Below, piece by piece: positions 16,861 to 24,196 of a DNA stretch of 64,000 nucleotides. Every line of letters starts with the position of its first letter. Position 1 is the stretch's first letter. The translations under genes were made by a program, and so were the position numbers. Under the pieces are notes generated by a model that had not been told where the DNA came from, did no database searches, and worked only from the letters and a program-made list of their open reading frames with translations. The stretch covers positions 248,001 through 312,000 of the forward strand of contig NZ_CALPBZ010000001.1 of assembly GCF_943181415.1 (NCBI RefSeq), in the 5' to 3' direction. Origin of the DNA: Microbacterium sp. Marseille-Q6648 (GTDB lineage Bacteria; Actinomycetota; Actinomycetes; Actinomycetales; Microbacteriaceae).

Positions 16861-17210
16861 GGATGGCGCCAAGTGACCCCTCGCGAGTGGGCGCGGTTTG
16901 CCGTAATGGGGGTGCATGACGACAGATGGCGCCAACTCCGGCATCCGGGGTGGATGGCGCCAACCGGCGGCATCCGAGGGGTGGATAGCGCCGCGTGCCC
17001 GGTTGCGAGTGGGCGCGGTTTGCGGTGATGGGGGTGCATGGCGACAGATGGCGCCAACTCCGGCATCCGGGGTGGATGGCGCCAAGTGACCGGTTGCGAG
17101 TGGGCGCGGTTTGCGGTGATGGGGGTGCATGGCGACAGATGGCGCCAACTCCGGCATCCGGGGTGGATGGCGCCAACTCCGGCATCCGGGGTGGATGGCG
17201 CCAACCGGCC
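16861..17210. repeat. Intergenic repeat array built on the palindrome TGGCGCCA
   Basis: A noncoding array in a 646-bp gap. The fullest unit is about 91 bp (copies start at 17005 and 17096; a diverged copy starts at 16883 and a half copy precedes it). Each unit contains GCGAGTGGGCGCGGTTTG, a GGGGGTGCATGGCGACAG part and one or more CTCCGGCATCCGGGGTGGA segments. The 8-bp palindrome TGGCGCCA occurs perfectly eight times (first bases 16864, 16927, 16955, 17049, 17077, 17140, 17168, 17196), with one degenerate copy near 16986. Frames are open across it only because stops are rare at this GC content. Inverted copies could fold into hairpins. Confidence 0.85.
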
Positions 17211-17310
17211 CCCACACTGGGCGCCGGCCCCCACGTCGGCCCCACGTCGGCCCCACACCGGCGCCCACGCCGGCTCCCACGTCGGCCCCACGCCGGCCCG
17301 CACGCCACAC
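17206..17310. repeat. Degenerate short tandem repeat, consensus CGGCCCCACGT
   Basis: Directly after the palindromic array, an irregular series of 10-12-bp units (CGGCCCCCACGT, CGGCCCCACGT, CGGCGCCCACGC and variants) runs for about 100 bp up to the promoter region of the YchJ-like gene. It is strongly strand-asymmetric, C-rich on the plus strand. No protein-coding role is apparent. Confidence 0.7.
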
Positions 17311-17395
17311 CCGCGAGGGGCGGCCGGAGAGACTCGCGGTGCGCCTCGTGCGACCGGCCACGGAGCGACCGTACCCTTCGAGCGGGAGGTGCCCG

Positions 17396-17800
17396 ATGCC
17401 CGCATTCGCGAAAGTGCAGAGCGCAGACCCGTGCCCGTGCGGCAGTGGCGCGCGCTTCGACGCGTGCTGCGCCCCGATCCTCGCGGGAACGCCCGCGGCC
17501 ACGGCCCTCGCGCTGATGCGGTCCCGCTACAGCGCCTTCGTCGTCGGGGATGCCGCACACCTCACGGCGACGTGGCATCCGGGCACTGCGCCCGCAACCC
17601 TCCACCTCGACCCGGCGGTGCGCTGGACCGGCCTCGAGATCCTCGACGTCGTCGACGGGGGAGAGGCCCACAAGCGCGGCATCGTGGAGTTCCGCGCGGG
17701 ATGGCGCGAGCCCGGTGGCGCGGGCGATCTGCACGAGCGCAGCCGCTTCGTGAAGCAGAGCGAGCGCTGGTGGTACCTGGACGGTGTGATCTCTGACTAG
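17396..17800 (+). CDS. YchJ-family (UPF0225) protein with SEC-C zinc motif
   Basis: A 134-aa protein. Residues 8-24 contain CPCGSGARFDACC, the SEC-C zinc-binding motif; the remainder is the YchJ/NTF2-like domain, with ALMRSRYSAFVVGDAAHLTATWHP as the family signature. The biochemical role is not established. The ATG at 17396 is preceded by GGGAGG with good spacing and by a TACCCT box near 17372. Longer in-frame versions reaching into the repeat array are rejected because their extra N-terminus is repeat-encoded. Confidence 0.88.
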   Translation: MPAFAKVQSADPCPCGSGARFDACCAPILAGTPAATALALMRSRYSAFVVGDAAHLTATWHPGTAPATLHLDPAVRWTGLEILDVVDGGEAHKRGIVEFRAGWREPGGAGDLHERSRFVKQSERWWYLDGVISD

Positions 17801-17815
17801 CGGTGCGGCATCCGC

Positions 17816-17983
17816 TCAGGTGTCGTGCTCGATGGGCGCGCTGTCCTCGCGGTGGTCGTCGGTGCCGCCGGGCGGGTAGCTCGACGGCTCGGGACGGGAT
17901 CGCAGGTAGAGCGCGCTGGCGATGAGTCCGCCCCACACCACGACGATGGCGAGGATGAGGAATGCGATGGCCACGCCGGTCAT
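17816..17983 (-). CDS. metS: Small membrane subunit of an NSS-type methionine/alanine importer (MetS-like)
   Basis: A 55-aa protein missed by length cut-offs. It has one N-terminal helix (TGVAIAFLILAIVVVWGGLIASA, about residues 2-24) followed by a positively charged stop (LYLRSR) and a hydrophilic acidic tail, the layout of MetS, the small partner of Corynebacterium MetP. Its ATG overlaps the stop of the large transporter gene by 4 nt (ATGA), which indicates coupled translation. Size, topology and position all agree with the MetPS arrangement; substrate specificity (methionine, alanine) is carried over from that family and is not proven here. Confidence 0.85.
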   Translation of the reverse strand: MTGVAIAFLILAIVVVWGGLIASALYLRSRPEPSSYPPGGTDDHREDSAPIEHDT

Positions 17984-19578
17984 GACGAGCCCTCCTTCCT
18001 GAGGGTGCGGTTACTGCGGGCAGGCGGCACGATCACCGGCGGCCAGGTCTGCAGCTCGTCGGGGTTCCGTCGCCACGACACCAGCGACATCGCGATGGCC
18101 GCGACGATGAGGAACACGACGGTTCCCCAGCCGAAGACCAGCAGGTACCAACCGGGCATGCCGCCGTAGCCCTCGGTCACGAGAGTGATGATGCGGGCGA
18201 TGAGCATGTAGCCGAGGACGACGGGGGCGAGGACTCCGACCAGCAGCACCCAGATGCGTCCGACCTGGAAGGTCGAGACGGCGTTCAGGTGGGCGCGCAG
18301 CTCGCCACCGCGACGGAACACCCAGATCACGAAGACCGTCATCAGGATCGCCGAGAGCACGATGCCGATGTTGTTCGCCCAGTTGTCGGTGACGTCCAGA
18401 GCAAGGATGCCGGTGGTGGTGGAGTACAGCAGGATCGACAGGACCGCCGAGACGCCGCCCAGTCCGATCGCGGCCGTGCGTGGGCTGAAGCCGAACTTCT
18501 CCTGGATCGCGGCCGAGACGACCTGCAGCACCGAGATGAGCGAGGTGAATCCCGCCATGGTCAGCGAGCCGAAGAAGAGGATGCCGAACAGCGGACCGCC
18601 GGGCATCTGGGCCACGATCGCGGGGAACGTCACGAACGACAGGCCCACCCCTGCGATGCTCTCGAGCTCGCCGACGGCGATGCCCTGCTGGAACGCGAGG
18701 AAGCCGAGGGTGGCGAAGACGCCGATGCCGGCGAGGATCTCGAACGACGAGTTCGCGAACGCGACGACGAGGCCCGGCGCGGTGAGATTCGCGCGGCGGC
18801 GGCGGTAGGACGCGTACGTGATCATGATGCCGAACGCGATCGACAGCGAGAAGAAGATCTGGCTGTAGGCGGCGATCCACACGTTGGGGTCCGCCAGGGC
18901 GGGCCAGTTCGGAGTGAACAGGGCGTTGAGCCCGTCGGCGGCGCCGTCGAGGAAGAGGGCCCGGATCACCAGCACGAGGAAGGCGACGACGAGCAGCGGG
19001 AGGAAGATCACGTTGACGCGCTGCAGTCCCTTGGCGACACCGAGGGCGAGGACGACGATCGCCGCGATCCAGACCAGGGCCAGGGGGATCAGCACACCCG
19101 GGACGAACTCGAAGCTGACGCCTGGGTCGGCGGTGCGGAGGTACTCGCCGAAGAAGAAGCCCGCAGGGTCGTCGCCCCAGCGCAGGTCGAAGGAGAAGAC
19201 GAAGAAGCTCAGCGCCCACGCGATGACCGCGGTGTAGTAGAGGCCGATGACGAATGCGATCGCGACCTGGAACCACCCGAGTGACTCCAGCCACCGTCCG
19301 GACGGACCGCCGAGCCGGCGGAACGCGGTGGGTGCGGCGCCGCGGAAGCGATGCCCGATCGCGTAGTCGAGGAAGAGGATCGGGATGCCCGCGGTCACGA
19401 GGGCGACCAGGTAGGGGATGAGGAACGCGCCGCCGCCGTTCTCATAGGCGACGCCGGGGAAGCGCCAGATGTTGCCGAGTCCGACCGCCGAGCCGATCGC
19501 GGCGAGGATGAAGCCGACCTGGCCGGTCCATTCCTCGCGCGGCTTCGCGGCGGCCCCAGGGCTGCGGGAGTCGGTCAT
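17980..19578 (-). CDS. metP: Sodium-dependent amino-acid transporter, NSS family (MetP-like)
   Basis: A 532-aa neurotransmitter:sodium symporter homologue with about twelve helices. The first helix carries AAIGSAVGLGNIWRFPGVAYENGGGAF, the unwound sodium/substrate-binding segment typical of LeuT-fold NSS proteins, followed by YTAVIAWALSFF (helix 3) and FFSLSIAFGIMITYASY (helix 6). The paired small downstream gene supports assignment as the large subunit of a MetPS-type methionine/alanine importer. The start has GGAGG a few bases upstream of ATG 19578. The C-terminal tail is basic and cytoplasmic. Confidence 0.9.
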   Translation of the reverse strand: MTDSRSPGAAAKPREEWTGQVGFILAAIGSAVGLGNIWRFPGVAYENGGGAFLIPYLVALVTAGIPILFLDYAIGHRFRGAAPTAFRRLGGPSGRWLESLGWFQVAIAFVIGLYYTAVIAWALSFFVFSFDLRWGDDPAGFFFGEYLRTADPGVSFEFVPGVLIPLALVWIAAIVVLALGVAKGLQRVNVIFLPLLVVAFLVLVIRALFLDGAADGLNALFTPNWPALADPNVWIAAYSQIFFSLSIAFGIMITYASYRRRRANLTAPGLVVAFANSSFEILAGIGVFATLGFLAFQQGIAVGELESIAGVGLSFVTFPAIVAQMPGGPLFGILFFGSLTMAGFTSLISVLQVVSAAIQEKFGFSPRTAAIGLGGVSAVLSILLYSTTTGILALDVTDNWANNIGIVLSAILMTVFVIWVFRRGGELRAHLNAVSTFQVGRIWVLLVGVLAPVVLGYMLIARIITLVTEGYGGMPGWYLLVFGWGTVVFLIVAAIAMSLVSWRRNPDELQTWPPVIVPPARSNRTLRKEGSS

Positions 19579-19641
19579 CGCGTACCTCCAGTCCTCGTCC
19601 GGTGACCGAACGCTACCAGCGGGTGCGTGCCGGGGCCACGG

Positions 19642-20502
19642 TCAGCGCGGCGCGGCGTCGTCGGGCTCCTCCGGCTCGGGCCCACCGGGCGCCGGCTCGT
19701 CCGGCTCGGGCCGACCGGGCGTCGGCTCGTCCGGCTCGGGCCGACCGGGCGTCGGCTCGTCCGGCGCAGCCCCACCGGGCGCCGGCTCGTCCGGCTCGGG
19801 CCGACCCGGCTGGGCGTCACCGGGCCCGGCCTCGGCCGGCTCGGAGCCGTCGGGCTGCAGCATCCGCTCGAGCTCGTCGTCGAGGGCGGCGCCGCCGAGA
19901 GCGGTGGTCAGCGCGGGCTCGGCGGCCTCGGTCAGCTCGATGATGTGCGTCAGCAGCTCCCACGCGCTGCGGGAGCGGAGCAGTCTCAACTGATCGATCG
20001 GCCCGAGCGGAGCGATGCCCGCGAGCTGCCAGCTGGCCTCCATCGGGTCGTCGGAGAGCTCGATGTCGGGGTCCCAGACGGTGTCGGCGAACTCGGCTGA
20101 GCGGGCGAGCACGCGGCGCACCGTGCGCTCGGCATCCGTGCGCAGCCCCTCGAGCCCCGCGCTCCAGGTCAGTTCGGGCAGGAACCGCACCTCGGCCACC
20201 GGGTGGGGATCGTCCTCGAGCCAGGCGGTGACCTCGAACCGCCGTCCTCCCACGGCCACCAGCTGCAGGTCCTCGGCGCGCGGGACCACGTGGGTGATGC
20301 GCGCGAGCGTGCCCAGCGTGAAGCGCTGATCGCCGCCGCCCGCCTCGAAGCCGCGCTCGATGAGCACGACGCCGAACTCGGGGCGCTCCTCCTCGAGCAG
20401 GCGGCCGAGCATGATGAGGTACCGCTGCTCGAAGATGCGCAACGGCAGCGGCATGTGGGGCAGCAGCACCGATCCGAGCGGGAACATGGCGATGGCCGTC
20501 AT
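19642..20502 (-). CDS. LON N-terminal (substrate-binding) domain protein with a repetitive acidic tail
   Basis: A 286-aa protein whose residues 1-200 match stand-alone LON substrate-binding domain proteins (MFPLGSVLLPHMPLPLRIFEQRYLIM at the start, EFGVVLIERG, GTLARITHV). There is no ATPase or protease part. The C-terminal 60 residues are a tandem repeat of about ten residues (PEPDEPAPGG / PEPDEPTPGR), encoded by a 30-bp minisatellite. ATG 20502 with GGGGG upstream begins at the conserved MTAIAMFPLG; the open frame continues upstream without support. Such proteins are thought to bind unfolded proteins; the function of the tail is unknown. Confidence 0.85.
   Translation of the reverse strand: MTAIAMFPLGSVLLPHMPLPLRIFEQRYLIMLGRLLEEERPEFGVVLIERGFEAGGGDQRFTLGTLARITHVVPRAEDLQLVAVGGRRFEVTAWLEDDPHPVAEVRFLPELTWSAGLEGLRTDAERTVRRVLARSAEFADTVWDPDIELSDDPMEASWQLAGIAPLGPIDQLRLLRSRSAWELLTHIIELTEAAEPALTTALGGAALDDELERMLQPDGSEPAEAGPGDAQPGRPEPDEPAPGGAAPDEPTPGRPEPDEPTPGRPEPDEPAPGGPEPEEPDDAAPR
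19667..19816 (-). repeat. 30-bp coding minisatellite
   Basis: Five consecutive 30-bp units around GGCTCGTCCGGCTCGGGC on the plus strand, in frame with the LON-domain gene, giving a Pro/Glu/Asp/Gly decapeptide repeat. Unit-to-unit differences are few (C/G changes and one GGCGCAGCC variant), so copy number could vary between strains. Confidence 0.85.
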
Positions 20503-20586
20503 GCCCCCAGTCAACCAGCGGGCGGGGGTGCACGGGCGGGCGACCCGGCATTTGGGCTGATCGGAGCCTGCGACCGCAAGCCGCCG

Positions 20587-20592
20587 TAGATT
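20587..20592 (+). promoter_or_regulatory. -10 element of the DUF427 gene
   Basis: TAGATT seven nt upstream of ATG 20600. Confidence 0.45.
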
Positions 20593-20599
20593 GGTGTGC

Positions 20600-21097
20600 A
20601 TGCGGCATCCTTCGCCTGATCCGGTCCGCGACGGCCAGGAGTCCGTGTGGGACTATCCGCGTCCGCCACGGCTCGAACGGGTCGCGCAGCGGGTGACCAT
20701 CGACCTGGGCGGCGAGCGCATCGTCGACACCGACGATGTCGTGCGCGTCCTGGAGACGAGCCACCCGCCGGTCTACTACCTGCCCATCGACGCGTTCGCC
20801 GTCGGGGCGCTGCGGCCCGCGGCGGGGTCGTCGTTCTGCGAATTCAAGGGGGCCGCCACCTACTTCGACGTCGTCGGTGGCGAGACGGTCGCCGAGCGGG
20901 CCGGGTGGACGTATCCGACGCCCACGGGTGCATACGCCGAACTCGCCGGCCGCGTGGCGGTGTATCCGCGTCCGATGGACAGATGCACCGTCGGCGGCGA
21001 AGAGGTGGTGCCGCAGCCCGGCGGGTTCTACGGCGGCTGGATCACCTCATGGGTCGTCGGTCCCTTCAAGGGCGGCCCGGGCTCGCTGGGCTGGTGA
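20600..21097 (+). CDS. DUF427 family protein
   Basis: A 165-aa cytoplasmic protein with the DUF427 pattern: VWDYPRPPRLERVAQRVTIDLGGERIVDT, then LETSHPPVYYLPIDAF, a SSFCEFKGAATYF segment and AWTYP-like and YPRPMD motifs near the C-terminus. The family is widespread in Actinobacteria and has no settled biochemical role. The ATG at 20600 follows a TAGATT box by 7 nt, and no good ribosome-binding site is present. A gap of 40 nt separates it from the next gene on the same strand. Confidence 0.85.
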   Translation: MRHPSPDPVRDGQESVWDYPRPPRLERVAQRVTIDLGGERIVDTDDVVRVLETSHPPVYYLPIDAFAVGALRPAAGSSFCEFKGAATYFDVVGGETVAERAGWTYPTPTGAYAELAGRVAVYPRPMDRCTVGGEEVVPQPGGFYGGWITSWVVGPFKGGPGSLGW

Positions 21098-21137
21098 CGA
21101 ACACGATCCCGTCTGCGGGCGGGCGAAAGGAAGCGAC

Positions 21138-21788
21138 ATGGCGCGCATCATGATTCTCGGCGGACACGGCAAGGTCGCCCTCCTCGCGGCCCCCCTTCTG
21201 GTCGAGCGCGGACACACGGTCACCTCCGTCTTCCGCAATCCCGCGCACGAGGCCGATGTGGTCGCCACCGGCGCGCAGCCGGTCGTGGTCGACATCGAGA
21301 CGCTCGACGTCGAGCAGCTGACCAACCTCCTGAGCGGCAACGACGCGGTGGTGTGGTCCGCAGGGGCCGGGGGCGGGGACGCCGCACGCACCTATGCCGT
21401 CGACCGGGATGCCGCCGTGCGGACGATGGATGCCGCAACGGCCGCCGGGGTGCCTCGCTACGTCATGGTGTCGTGGCTCGGATCCCGGGCCGACCACGGC
21501 GTGCCCGCCGACGACCCGTTCCATGCCTACGCCGACGCGAAGTGGGCTGCCGACGAGCACTTGCGCTCGACCGGGCTGGAGTGGACGATCCTCGCCCCGG
21601 GCGGCCTCACGATGGACGAGCCCACGGGCGCGATCGAACTGGACCCCCGGGGTCGGGGTTCCGTCTCGCGCGCCGATGTCGCACGGGTGATCGTCGCGGC
21701 CGTCGAAGACCCGGCCACGGCGGGCCGCACGATCCGCTTCGGGGGCGGAGACACGCCCATCGAGGACGCCCTCCGCAACGCTCGCTGA
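21138..21788 (+). CDS. NAD(P)-binding Rossmann (atypical SDR) protein
   Basis: A 216-aa nucleotide-binding protein of the NAD(P)H-binding/SDR_a5-like type. The Rossmann loop is ILGGHGKVA at residues 6-14; VFRNP and VVVDIETLD follow the second and third strands; YADAKWAADEHLRSTGLEWTILAPGGL contains the conserved Y-x3-K and the strand that lines the substrate pocket. Members act as epimerases, reductases or NAD(P)-sensing regulators; this one shows no specific catalytic signature beyond Tyr/Lys. GAAAGGA at 21124 gives a leadered start. Confidence 0.85.
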   Translation: MARIMILGGHGKVALLAAPLLVERGHTVTSVFRNPAHEADVVATGAQPVVVDIETLDVEQLTNLLSGNDAVVWSAGAGGGDAARTYAVDRDAAVRTMDAATAAGVPRYVMVSWLGSRADHGVPADDPFHAYADAKWAADEHLRSTGLEWTILAPGGLTMDEPTGAIELDPRGRGSVSRADVARVIVAAVEDPATAGRTIRFGGGDTPIEDALRNAR

Positions 21789-21814
21789 TTGGGTGCACGG
21801 CCCCCTCTCCGTGC

Positions 21815-21850
21815 TACCCTGGACCGTCACCCGTGTGGCTTTTCAGCCAC
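21815..21850 (+). promoter_or_regulatory. rpsA promoter and leader hairpin
   Basis: A TACCCT box at 21815-21820 is followed by a hairpin at 21835-21850 (GTGGCT, loop TTTC, AGCCAC). The predicted leader runs about 175 nt to the rpsA ATG, long for this window. Leader control of S1 synthesis is plausible. Confidence 0.4.
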
Positions 21851-22004
21851 GCCCGGGCGCCGGCTCCTGTCGACGTCCAGGTGACATCGCACGAACAATC
21901 CGCTTCGCTTCGGCCGCATCCGTGCCTCCGCTCGCTCCGCGATCGGAATCGGCACGACCGCGTGTCGGAGCCCGAGACAACCAACCACAAGGACAACCCA
22001 CTAC

Positions 22005-23450
22005 ATGACTACCGCAACGACCGCCCCGGCCACCAAGCAGGTCGCGATCAACGACATCGGATCTGCTGAGGACTTCCTGGCCGCGGTCGAGAAGACCCTG
22101 AAGTTCTTCAACGACGGCGACCTCATCGAAGGCACCGTGGTGAAGATCGACCGCGACGAGGTCCTCCTCGACGTCGGGTACAAGACCGAGGGCGTCATCC
22201 CCTCGCGCGAGCTCTCGATCAAGCACGACGTCGACCCGAACGAGGTCGTCAAGGTCGGCGACGAGGTCGAGGCCCTGGTTCTCCAGAAGGAGGACAAGGA
22301 AGGCCGCCTCATCCTGTCGAAGAAGCGCGCCCAGTACGAGCGCGCCTGGGGCGACGTCGAGAAGATCAAGGAGAACGACGGTGTCGTCACCGGTCAGGTG
22401 ATCGAGGTCGTCAAGGGCGGCCTCATCGTCGACATCGGGCTCCGCGGCTTCCTGCCCGCCTCGCTCATCGAGCTGCGTCGGGTCCGCGACCTCACGCCGT
22501 ACCTCGGCCAGGAGATCGAGGCGAAGATCCTCGAGCTCGACAAGAACCGCAACAACGTGGTGCTGTCGCGCCGGGCCCTGCTCGAGCAGACCCAGTCCGA
22601 GTCGCGCTCCAACTTCCTCAACAACCTCCACAAGGGCCAGGTCCGCAAGGGCACGGTCTCGTCGATCGTCAACTTCGGTGCGTTCGTCGACCTCGGTGGC
22701 GTCGACGGTCTCGTCCACGTCTCGGAGCTGTCGTGGAAGCACATCGAGCACGCGTCCGAGGTCGTCGAGGTCGGCCAGGAGGTCACCGTCGAGATCCTCG
22801 AGGTCGACCTGGACCGCGAGCGCGTCTCGCTGTCGCTCAAGGCCACGCAGGAGGACCCCTGGCAGGTCTTCGCCCGCACCCACGCGATCGGACAGATCGC
22901 TCCGGGCAAGGTCACCAAGCTGGTTCCGTTCGGTGCGTTCGTCCGCGTCGCAGACGGCATCGAGGGCCTCGTGCACATCTCGGAGCTGTCGGGCAAGCAC
23001 GTCGAGCTCGCCGAGCAGGTCGTGTCGGTCGGCGAAGAGGTCTTCGTCAAGATCATCGACATCGACCTCGAGCGTCGCCGCATCTCGCTGTCGCTGAAGC
23101 AGGCGAACGAGTCGGTCGACCCCTTTGGCACCGAGTTCGACCCGGCGCTCTACGGCATGGTCACGGAGTACGACGAGAACGGGGAGTACAAGTACCCCGA
23201 GGGCTTCGACTCCGAGACCAACCAGTGGAAGGAAGGCTTCGACGAGCAGCGCGAGAAGTGGGAGCAGGAGTACGCTGCCGCCCAGGCTCGCTGGGAGGCC
23301 CACAAGGCTGCCGTGGTCAAGGCCATGGAGGCCGAGGCCAACGCTCCCGAAGAGGCCGCTCCGTCCTTCGCTTCGGAGAGCGGCCCGGTCGGCACCCTCG
23401 CCGACGACGAGGCCCTCGCCGCTCTGCGCGAGAAGCTCTCGGGTCGCTGA
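22005..23450 (+). CDS. rpsA: 30S ribosomal protein S1
   Basis: Ribosomal protein S1 (481 aa), which binds mRNA and helps initiation. Four S1/OB-fold domains can be read: about residues 32-107, 123-194, 208-281 and 293-367. Domains three and four carry the best RNA-binding signatures (NFGAFVDLGGVDGLVHVSELSW and PFGAFVRVADGIEGLVHISELS). The acidic C-terminal 110 residues are unstructured-looking, as in other actinobacterial S1 proteins with four domains. AAGGA precedes the ATG. A strong hairpin follows the stop. Confidence 0.97.
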   Translation: MTTATTAPATKQVAINDIGSAEDFLAAVEKTLKFFNDGDLIEGTVVKIDRDEVLLDVGYKTEGVIPSRELSIKHDVDPNEVVKVGDEVEALVLQKEDKEGRLILSKKRAQYERAWGDVEKIKENDGVVTGQVIEVVKGGLIVDIGLRGFLPASLIELRRVRDLTPYLGQEIEAKILELDKNRNNVVLSRRALLEQTQSESRSNFLNNLHKGQVRKGTVSSIVNFGAFVDLGGVDGLVHVSELSWKHIEHASEVVEVGQEVTVEILEVDLDRERVSLSLKATQEDPWQVFARTHAIGQIAPGKVTKLVPFGAFVRVADGIEGLVHISELSGKHVELAEQVVSVGEEVFVKIIDIDLERRRISLSLKQANESVDPFGTEFDPALYGMVTEYDENGEYKYPEGFDSETNQWKEGFDEQREKWEQEYAAAQARWEAHKAAVVKAMEAEANAPEEAAPSFASESGPVGTLADDEALAALREKLSGR

Positions 23451-23459
23451 TCCACACGC

Positions 23460-23491
23460 AACGGGCCGTCACCTTCGGGTGGCGGCCCGTT
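23460..23491 (+). terminator. rpsA terminator
   Basis: A 14-bp stem (23460-23473 with 23478-23491, one G-T pair) closed by TTCG, nine nt after the rpsA stop. Confidence 0.8.
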
Positions 23492-23524
23492 CCGCGTTCC
23501 CGGGGGAGTGTCGGAGGTGCGGCG

Positions 23525-23530
23525 TAGTGT
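23525..23530 (+). promoter_or_regulatory. -10 element of the GIY-YIG-like gene
   Basis: TAGTGT seven nt upstream of GTG 23538, used here to choose that start over two GTGs further upstream. Confidence 0.45.
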
Positions 23531-23537
23531 CGCCCCC

Positions 23538-24098
23538 GTGACCACCGGATCCGCGTGCCTCGTCGCCGATGACGGATGCCGGGGTCCCGTGCGGCCGGAC
23601 GCGCCGGTGCGCCTGTGCCGGGGGCATCTCGCCGCGGCGGCCGAATGGGTGGACGACGAATACGGCGTCACCGATGTGCTCCCCGCGCCGTGCCGGCTGT
23701 GCGGATGCCGCTGGGGCGTGCGGCATCGATCGGGGTGGACCTGCGGGGTGTGCGAGTGGCGCCTCGGCGACACCGTCGACGACGAGCTTCCGCCCCCGCG
23801 GGTGGACGTGGTCTACTACCTGCGCTTCGACGATCGCGTGAAGATCGGCACGTCCGCGCGTCCGGCGGCGCGGCTGTCCGCCATCCGGCACGACGAGCTG
23901 CTGGCGTTCGAGCGTGGCGACCGCCGTCTGGAGCGCCGTCGGCACGAGCAGTTCGCCGAGGACAGGTGGGACCGTACGGAGTGGTTCCGGCTGTCAGAGG
24001 CGCTGCGTGCGCATCTCGAGATCGTGCGCGCCGGCGAACCCGACCCGTGGGAGCGATACGCCCGCTGGTGCAGCGAAGCGCTGGCCCTCCGCGGCTGA
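23538..24098 (+). CDS. Cysteine-rich protein with a GIY-YIG/T5orf172-like domain
   Basis: A 186-aa protein in two parts. The N-terminal 85 residues hold Cys pairs (CRLCGCRWG...CGVCEW) that probably bind zinc. From about residue 97, VDVVYYLRFDDRVKIGTSARPAARLSAI matches the T5orf172/MUG113 branch of the GIY-YIG nuclease fold; ERRRHEQFAEDRWDRTEWFRL supplies the conserved Arg, Glu and the E-W-F end. Members are endonuclease-like, often of phage origin, but whether this one cuts DNA is unknown. It sits between rpsA and a Gly-rich membrane protein with no functional link. Confidence 0.72.
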   Translation: MTTGSACLVADDGCRGPVRPDAPVRLCRGHLAAAAEWVDDEYGVTDVLPAPCRLCGCRWGVRHRSGWTCGVCEWRLGDTVDDELPPPRVDVVYYLRFDDRVKIGTSARPAARLSAIRHDELLAFERGDRRLERRRHEQFAEDRWDRTEWFRLSEALRAHLEIVRAGEPDPWERYARWCSEALALRG

Positions 24099-24196
24099 CA
24101 CTTCGCGGCTGATGCTCTGCGGAACGAGGGCGAGGTGTCAGCATGCTCATAGGCGTCAGCCCTAACGTGAGCGATCTCAGCACTCGAGGAGGCATC

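Noticed and set aside
16861-17210. CRISPR array
   Set aside because: Repeat units differ in length, spacers are repeats themselves, and no cas gene is present in the window.
17129-17395. N-terminal extension of the YchJ-like protein into the repeat array
   Set aside because: The extra residues are encoded by the repeats (GWRQLRHPGWMAPT-like), while a good ribosome-binding site and the family N-terminus support ATG 17396.
11193-17400. Genomic island with integrase and attachment sites
   Set aside because: The glycan operon, the atypical pair and the repeats look like accessory DNA, but I found no integrase, transposase, tRNA or flanking direct repeat.
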